A stretch of 64,000 bases of DNA from Armatimonadota bacterium. Lineage in GTDB: Bacteria > Armatimonadota > Fimbriimonadia > Fimbriimonadales > Fimbriimonadaceae. The DNA lies in contig JAFDWX010000006.1 in NCBI GenBank assembly GCA_018268255.1, positions 1 to 64,000 on the forward strand, given 5' to 3'. Below are positions 59,472 to 64,000 of the stretch, in pieces. The position numbers were made by a program, and so were the translations under genes. Below the pieces are notes generated by a model, which had not been told where the DNA came from, ran no database searches, and saw only the letters and a list, made by a program, of their open reading frames with translations. Numbering within the stretch: position 1 is the first letter of the stretch; every line of letters starts with the position of its first letter.

Positions 59472-60504
59472 GCAACTTCACCACCATCAGAAGTGTTCCG
59501 CACAAAACCATGGCCACGGCGTACAGAATCCAGACCGCTTGCCTTTGATTGAGGCCTTGACTCATGAGCGTATGGTGCACGTGCCGCTTGTCGGCCTGGG
59601 TGATCGGTTGCCCCGAGAGCAGCCTTCTGAGAATCACAAATCCCGCGTCAAAGATAGGTACTCCAAAGACGAATATCGGCACGAGGATCGCGAGAGCAGC
59701 CGCCGTTTTCATGGCGCCTACGATGCTCATACAGGCAAGCATGAAGCCCAGGAACTGGGCTCCACCCGTGCCCATAAAGATCCGAGCCGGGTTGTAGTTG
59801 TGCTTTAGAAATCCGATGGATGCGCCTGCAACCGCAGCAGCCACCAGGGCAACCCTAGGCTGGCCGGACATGGTTCCGATCACCGAAAGGGTGGCTGCCG
59901 AGATCGACGCTATGCCTGCCGTGAGACCGTCTAGTCCGTCGATCGTGTCCATCGTCTTGGTCACGATGAAGATGTAAAAGGCTGTGAGAGGGATGGCAAT
60001 CCAGCCAAATGAGGTCCACTGCGAACCGGCGGGGAATACCATTCCTTGAATCTGAACTCGCCCGACCGGGTCAAAGAAGAACTGCACCGCGATTCCCACC
60101 GCCAGAAGGATCAGAGCTTGGATCTTGGCACTGAATTGGTATAGGTCATCCAGCGCTCCGTTGACCGTGATAAGCGCGCCTAAGATGAGAACGGCGAGAA
60201 GATAGGTGGGGAAGGGCCTTTGCGGATAGGCAAAGGGCAACACTATAGCCAATGAGCCGAGTAGACCCAAGTAGATCGCCATGCCTCCCCATCTTGGAGT
60301 GGGTTCTTTGTGCACCCTTCGATCGTCACGCGCGGGATCATCGATGGCTCCCTGTTTGATCGCGAACTTGCGAATGACAGGAGTAAGACCCCAAGAGATG
60401 GCCATCGCAACGGCGGCGGCTAGGAGCGGGAACCGAAATCCATCCAGCGGACTTCCGGCAGCAGCAGATGCGATCCATGTGGGCCAATCCATGAGATCAG
60501 ACAT
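59464..60504 (-). CDS. wecA: WecA/MraY-family glycosyl-1-phosphate transferase
   Basis: 346 residues, about ten membrane helices. DDRRVHKEPTPRWGGMAIYL, then GALDDLYQFSAKIQALILLA with the DD, MDTIDGLDGLTAGIASISA, and KRHVHHTLMSQGLNQRQ with HxH. It transfers GlcNAc-1-P (or a related sugar) to undecaprenyl phosphate. Position next to wecB and uppP supports the WecA/TagO branch over MraY. Confidence 0.9.
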   Translation of the reverse strand: MSDLMDWPTWIASAAAGSPLDGFRFPLLAAAVAMAISWGLTPVIRKFAIKQGAIDDPARDDRRVHKEPTPRWGGMAIYLGLLGSLAIVLPFAYPQRPFPTYLLAVLILGALITVNGALDDLYQFSAKIQALILLAVGIAVQFFFDPVGRVQIQGMVFPAGSQWTSFGWIAIPLTAFYIFIVTKTMDTIDGLDGLTAGIASISAATLSVIGTMSGQPRVALVAAAVAGASIGFLKHNYNPARIFMGTGGAQFLGFMLACMSIVGAMKTAAALAILVPIFVFGVPIFDAGFVILRRLLSGQPITQADKRHVHHTLMSQGLNQRQAVWILYAVAMVLCGTLLMVVKLRG

Positions 60505-60970
60505 TCACCGCTTCGAGACCTTCCTCGCTGTAGCGGAACACCTCAAGTTTGGCGTCTCGGAAAAGCTGGAGCGAAAAGTCATCGGGATATTCGCCTTCAT
60601 AAACGACTCTCGAAATCCCTGCGTTGATGATCATCTTGGCGCACGTGTTGCACGGTTGGCACGTTACATAGAATGTCGCGCCCTGGCAAGGAATGCCAAT
60701 CATTGCGGCTTGCAGAAGGGCATTTTGCTCGGCGTGGAGGGACCGAATGCAATGTCCGGCGCGCATGCAGCCCTCTGGCCAGTCGTGCTCCGGCCCTGCC
60801 GGTGGACAGTGGTCCAAACCTCTAGGCGCCCCGTTATATCCAGTCGCCAGGATTCGCTTTTCCTTGACGACCACTGCACCCACGTGTCGCCGCTGGCAGG
60901 TAGCTCTTGTTGCCACCAAATGAGCGATCTCCATGAAGTACGTGTCCCAGGAGGGGCGATTGTCGAACAC
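60497..60970 (-). CDS. comEB: dCMP deaminase family protein (ComEB type)
   Basis: 157 residues. Zinc site: SLHAEQNALLQAAMIG near 78 and VTCQPCNTCAKMIINAGI near 102. The family deaminates dCMP to dUMP for thymidylate supply; the ComEB label reflects sequence type, not a shown role in competence. First gene of the leftward envelope operon, overlapping wecA by 8 bp. Confidence 0.92.
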   Translation of the reverse strand: MFDNRPSWDTYFMEIAHLVATRATCQRRHVGAVVVKEKRILATGYNGAPRGLDHCPPAGPEHDWPEGCMRAGHCIRSLHAEQNALLQAAMIGIPCQGATFYVTCQPCNTCAKMIINAGISRVVYEGEYPDDFSLQLFRDAKLEVFRYSEEGLEAVNV

Positions 60971-60993
60971 TCCAACATTATGACGCGGCTAAC

Positions 60994-61368
60994 ATGCAAC
61001 CAATGGCGGATCTCATTCTATGTTTCGTACTTGGTGCTGTCGCGGGAGCCTCGAGCGGGATATTTGGCATCGGTGGCGGGTTGATCATCGTGCCCGCGCT
61101 CATTGCATTCTTCAAATTTAGTCCGCAAAAAGCGACTGGCACCAGCCTCGCCGCACTCTTGGCACCGGTCGGGATCTTCGCGGTCATCAACTACTATCGG
61201 GCCAACAGCGCCGACCTTCGCCTGGCTGTGGCTATCGCGAGTGGCTACCTAGCTTCTGCCTACCTCGGTAGCCGGGTTGCACTTTCGACAAACAGCCACA
61301 CCCTTAAGCTCGCGTTCGGATGTTTGCTGGTTATCATTGGAATATTGATGGTTACTGAGAAAATATAA
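60994..61368 (+). CDS. Half-size TauE/SafE-family membrane protein
   Basis: 124 residues, four membrane helices. GAVAGASSGIFGIGGGLIIV and PALIAFFKFSPQKATGTSLA are the first-repeat signature. Typical TauE/SafE exporters have two such halves (about 250 residues), so this protein would have to work as a dimer. The substrate is unknown. Confidence 0.85.
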   Translation: MQPMADLILCFVLGAVAGASSGIFGIGGGLIIVPALIAFFKFSPQKATGTSLAALLAPVGIFAVINYYRANSADLRLAVAIASGYLASAYLGSRVALSTNSHTLKLAFGCLLVIIGILMVTEKI

Positions 61369-61383
61369 ATAAAACATCATTAG

Positions 61384-61424
61384 TTGACAAAACTGTCAAT
61401 TTTTCCTGGAACCTGGCATATAAT
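61384..61424 (+). promoter_or_regulatory. Promoter region of the GIY-YIG-like gene with inverted repeat
   Basis: A perfect -10 TATAAT lies at 61419-61424 within CCTGGCATATAATAGG. Upstream, TTGACA-AAAC-TGTCAA (61384-61399) is an inverted repeat that ends 19 bp before the -10. The TTGACA itself is too far (29 bp) to be its -35, so the palindrome may be an operator or a second promoter element. A closely similar CCTGGCATATACT occurs at 37503-37515, before the laminin-B/dockerin-like gene. Confidence 0.5.
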
Positions 61425-61490
61425 AGGAAAAAGTTCTGAAGTCCGTCGGCAGGTCTGTCGACGAGGGCAAGACTTCACTGGAGGACACTG

Positions 61491-61934
61491 GTGTCTCAAC
61501 CTACATACGTGTACATCGCCACGGATGCCTTTGGGCATTATCATGTTGGTCTCTCTCGCAACCTCATCGTAACGATGCGCCAATTCAAGGAGCGATCCGT
61601 GATTCCCACCAACTCGCCTTTCGGCGTCGAGAAGCTCTTGTGGTTTACGGAATTCGGAGAGCGAGTGGAGGCCGAGCGATTTGCGTGCACGCTTTCTCAT
61701 CTATCCCGCAAAACCATTGCAAAGGTGATCGAGAACGTGAATCCTGCCCGCGTTGACCTCAGCCGTGAGTGGTACCGGTATGCGGTCGTGGATGACTCCC
61801 TGCGAGTCATGGAAGATCCCACCAAACTCGACACAATTTCAATGGCTGCAATTTTTCCGTCTGGCCCGGAGTACTTTTCAGATTCGATGTCCAAGTCAAC
61901 TCAGCCGCATCTCGACGAACCGAGCATGAACTAG
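61491..61934 (+). CDS. GIY-YIG-like domain protein
   Basis: 147 residues. TYVYIATDAFGHYHVGLSRN matches the GIY-YIG first strands in a modified form (VYI...HVG), followed by LIVTMRQFKERSVIPTNSPF and LLWFTEFGERVEAERFACTL with a Glu in the expected helix. GIY-YIG proteins are usually nucleases. The C-terminal ~60 residues are unlike known families. GTG 61491 is chosen for GGAGG 6 nt upstream. Its stop overlaps that of the MATE gene (CTAG). Confidence 0.65.
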   Translation: MSQPTYVYIATDAFGHYHVGLSRNLIVTMRQFKERSVIPTNSPFGVEKLLWFTEFGERVEAERFACTLSHLSRKTIAKVIENVNPARVDLSREWYRYAVVDDSLRVMEDPTKLDTISMAAIFPSGPEYFSDSMSKSTQPHLDEPSMN

Positions 61935-63415
61935 ACCTTCTGCTGTTTCCAGCGGCCCGCCTTAAAGGCGATCATTGCGAGAATGCCCTGTACCGCTTGG
62001 GTGCCGGACATGGAAATCCACGCTCCTCGAGAGCCGTAGTCGAGTTTGACCGCCAGGAGCCAAGCAACAGGAACTCGGAGGGCCCAGAGGCTGAAAACGG
62101 TGATCCAAAACGGCGTAACGGTTTCCCCGGCACCTTGCATCGCCCCGATCAGGATCATGGCGTAGCTGAACATGATCTCGGTGAGGCACAACATTTTAAG
62201 CAGATTTACCGCCTCATTGATCGTCTCGGTCTTCAATGAGATTTCGCGGTCGATATCGATTTGGGGTGCTCGAACGACACCTTTTTGGCTGACTTCCGGA
62301 GCCTTCGAATCGATCATGGTTCCAATGATCGGGCGGGCGCCAAAGTAGATCGGCATGACGACGATGAGGACCATGAGCGCACCGTAGTGGCTGGCGATCC
62401 ATCCGATTCGTTCTGCCCGCTCTGGCTTCTGCATACCAAGACTTTGCCCAACAAGAGCCGATGCACCCATGGACAACCCGAATGCCGGCATAAACATGAT
62501 GCTCTCGAGCGCGAAAGCGGTCCCCATTGCTGCAATAGAGGCCTCGCTTGTTTGGACATGGGTGAGGATGTTGGTGAAAGCCGTGAGAGAGCCCACCCTC
62601 AGGAGCGCCATGGCGCCTGCCGGAGTTGCGATCCGGAGAATGCGCTGGGTCCAATCCCAACGGGGCAACTTAGGGATCCATTTGAGCTGGAGTTCCGTTT
62701 TGGACGAGTAAGCAAGGTAAATGATCGCGCTGATCCAGGCACTGATCGAGAGCGCGGCTGCAGCTCCAACCAGTCCCCATCCGGCACCTGGCAAGACGAG
62801 CCCGGTAGTCCCAATCGGCCGGGGGCCAGAAATCAGAACGGTGTTCAGAGAGATGTGGATGAGGATTTGCAGCCCCGAGATCCACATCGGGCTCTTGCTG
62901 TCTCCGACACCGCGCAGACAGCCAGCGAGAACCTGAATGAGGTAGATGGCGGGCAATCCGATTGCGTAAACCGCTAGAAAACTCCCCATGAGACGGTTCG
63001 CTTCTGTGGCCGATGGTGGCAAGACAAGCAGCGCGAGCCATGGCGTCGCAGAAAAGCCCAACACAGCCAGAACGACCCCTGACATTCCCGCGAGATGGCA
63101 CGATTGCTTGGCTGCTTCCCGATATTCGACTTTGTCGCCCGCACCGTAAGCTCGGCTAACGATCGCAGTCGCTCCGGTTGCGATGGCAACGGCAAGCGAA
63201 AACAGCAAGAACATAAGGTTCATGGCTGCGCTTTGAGCCGTGAGAGCCGCAGACTGGAGGTGGCCGATAAAGAACCGATCGAGGAGGTTGTTGATGACCT
63301 GCAGGCTGTTCAGTGCTACGACCGGTCCGGCGAAGCGCCATAGAGTTAGCCCTAGGTGCTCTGGAACGGCTGGTTCCAAAGCATGCTTGTCATCCTCCAA
63401 AGTCGTGCCAGACAT
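61931..63415 (-). CDS. MATE-family multidrug/cation exporter
   Basis: 494 residues, 12 membrane helices in two halves. LWRFAGPVVALNSLQVINNL opens, then RFFIGHLQSAALTAQSAAMN, YAIGLPAIYLIQVLAGCLRG and a second half with FALESIMFMPAFGLSMGASA. An unusual hydrophilic insertion of about 40 residues (MIDSKAPEVSQKGVVRAPQI and DIDREISLKTETI) sits in the second half. It probably exports organic cations using Na+ or H+. Confidence 0.9.
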   Translation of the reverse strand: MSGTTLEDDKHALEPAVPEHLGLTLWRFAGPVVALNSLQVINNLLDRFFIGHLQSAALTAQSAAMNLMFLLFSLAVAIATGATAIVSRAYGAGDKVEYREAAKQSCHLAGMSGVVLAVLGFSATPWLALLVLPPSATEANRLMGSFLAVYAIGLPAIYLIQVLAGCLRGVGDSKSPMWISGLQILIHISLNTVLISGPRPIGTTGLVLPGAGWGLVGAAAALSISAWISAIIYLAYSSKTELQLKWIPKLPRWDWTQRILRIATPAGAMALLRVGSLTAFTNILTHVQTSEASIAAMGTAFALESIMFMPAFGLSMGASALVGQSLGMQKPERAERIGWIASHYGALMVLIVVMPIYFGARPIIGTMIDSKAPEVSQKGVVRAPQIDIDREISLKTETINEAVNLLKMLCLTEIMFSYAMILIGAMQGAGETVTPFWITVFSLWALRVPVAWLLAVKLDYGSRGAWISMSGTQAVQGILAMIAFKAGRWKQQKV

Positions 63416-63598
63416 TATTTCTTAGTCTACGTTGCTCTGGGCAGGCAGTACTCGCCCCAGTAGGAATGCGGGTAATCGGAGGTTTTTTGCTTCCGCAAAT
63501 GGGATATCCCCATATATCACTGGGGCAAATTACCTATTTTCAGCAATTCTTAACCTTGCACCAGCACATTTTTCGGCAACAAGTTAAGCATCTGTTTG

Positions 63599-63604
63599 TA
63601 TAAT
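63599..63604 (+). promoter_or_regulatory. -10 element of the terminal secreted-protein gene
   Basis: TATAAT followed by AG, about 30 nt before the coding start; no good -35 is seen 17 bp upstream. The 210 bp from 63416 to 63625 hold no gene. Confidence 0.45.
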
Positions 63605-63634
63605 AGTCTCTATTCTCGCTCGGAGGTGAGACCC

Positions 63635-64000
63635 ATTAAACTTGTCAATCGCGCTTTGGTGATTGTCGCGGCAGGATTTGCTGCGCAGTCGTTTGCTCAA
63701 ACCTGGAATTCTGTTGCAGCTCCTGCTGGTTGCACGCCCTTCTCGATGTTCATGGGGACCGATGGCAGCCTCATCGTTGGCTCTGAATATGCGAACAGCG
63801 CCGCTTGGTGGAAATACACCCCAAGTGCCACCGGCTCTTACACCAGCGGAGGAACTTGGACCCAGCTGGCCAATTCTCCAAACAGTCGACTTTACTTCTC
63901 CTGCGGAGTCTTGCCGGACGGTCGAATCCCAATGTTCGGAGGCGAATACCTGAATTTCAGCGCTGTCTGGACAAATAAGTGCGACATCTATAACCCTGCG
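63635..64000 (+). CDS. Secreted kelch-like protein (3'-truncated by window edge), possible AUU start
   Basis: The frame is open to the window end. A signal peptide is plain: KLVNRALVIVAAGFAAQSFA with cleavage before QTW. The following text, LIVGSEYANSAAWWKYTPSA and VLPDGRIPMFGGEYLN, resembles kelch-type repeats of secreted proteins. GGAGGTGAG (63622-63630) is a strong ribosome site, but the only standard start nearby, GTG 63626, lies inside it. ATT 63635 has ideal 8-nt spacing and would give MKLVNRAL. TTG 63656 would cut the signal peptide short. The start is therefore uncertain. Confidence 0.7.
   Translation, partial: MKLVNRALVIVAAGFAAQSFAQTWNSVAAPAGCTPFSMFMGTDGSLIVGSEYANSAAWWKYTPSATGSYTSGGTWTQLANSPNSRLYFSCGVLPDGRIPMFGGEYLNFSAVWTNKCDIYNPA

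Noticed and set aside
61384-61389. TTGACA as -35 of the TATAAT at 61419
   Set aside because: The spacer would be 29 bp, far beyond the usable range.
1-64000. CRISPR arrays, rRNA genes, complete insertion sequences
   Set aside because: No regularly spaced repeats, no rRNA text and no transposase gene were found on either strand.

Overview
The window looks like chromosome from a diderm bacterium of the Armatimonadota/Fimbriimonadia type. That placement is an inference. It rests on protein flavour: a secreted two-laminin-B protein ending in a dockerin-like repeat, a DUF1844 protein, a futalosine-pathway menaquinone gene, an OmpA-domain protein, and WecA/WecB/UppP envelope genes. I found no rRNA gene that could settle it. 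Gene packing is very tight: ATGA start/stop overlaps are the rule, and three convergent gene pairs share a 4-bp self-complementary stop.

1-12,360: right-hand part of an integrated defence island. It holds a 5'-truncated rhuM, an AbiJ-like gene, a type I specificity gene (hsdS), cargo genes separated by copies of the hsdS 3' tail, a small restriction-operon protein, and an in-frame chimera of a DUF4917 N-terminus with an HsdR C-terminus. A complete type II CBASS operon follows (patatin phospholipase, CD-NTase, E1-E2 Cap2, JAMM Cap3), then a tyrosine integrase. The island ends at the 3' half of a tRNA-Lys(CUU) gene and its terminator. The intact tRNA should lie left of the window.

12,400-34,875: a redox and hydrogen-metabolism block. 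Pyruvate:flavodoxin oxidoreductase with a flavodoxin and hypA precede a leftward hdrCBA-mvhDGA-protease operon (electron-bifurcating group 3c hydrogenase/heterodisulfide-reductase type). A divergent rightward operon encodes a group 3b NADP-linked hydrogenase with a stand-alone cyclic-nucleotide-binding-domain protein, a protease and hypFCDE. hypB closes the block convergently. All six hyp genes and two maturation proteases are present, so pyruvate oxidation, flavodoxin/ferredoxin, H2 and NAD(P)H could be connected here.

34,960-50,000: a CE15-like esterase, a TlpA-like thioredoxin, the laminin-B/dockerin-like secreted protein, an ABC importer whose binding protein is fused to an OmpA domain (with two coiled-coil companions), phosphofructokinase, mqnE, groES with a CIRCE operator, DUF1844 and GNAT genes.

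50,000-64,000: a serine hydrolase, a probable 47-aa protein, a histidine kinase with an NtrC-type regulator lacking its DNA-binding domain, a purine-nucleoside-phosphorylase-family gene, a degenerate DprA-like gene, a MarR regulator with a palindromic operator candidate, an envelope-precursor operon (comEB-wecA-wecB-uppP-pth), a small TauE/SafE protein, a GIY-YIG-like protein, a MATE exporter, and the start of a secreted kelch-like protein cut by the window end.
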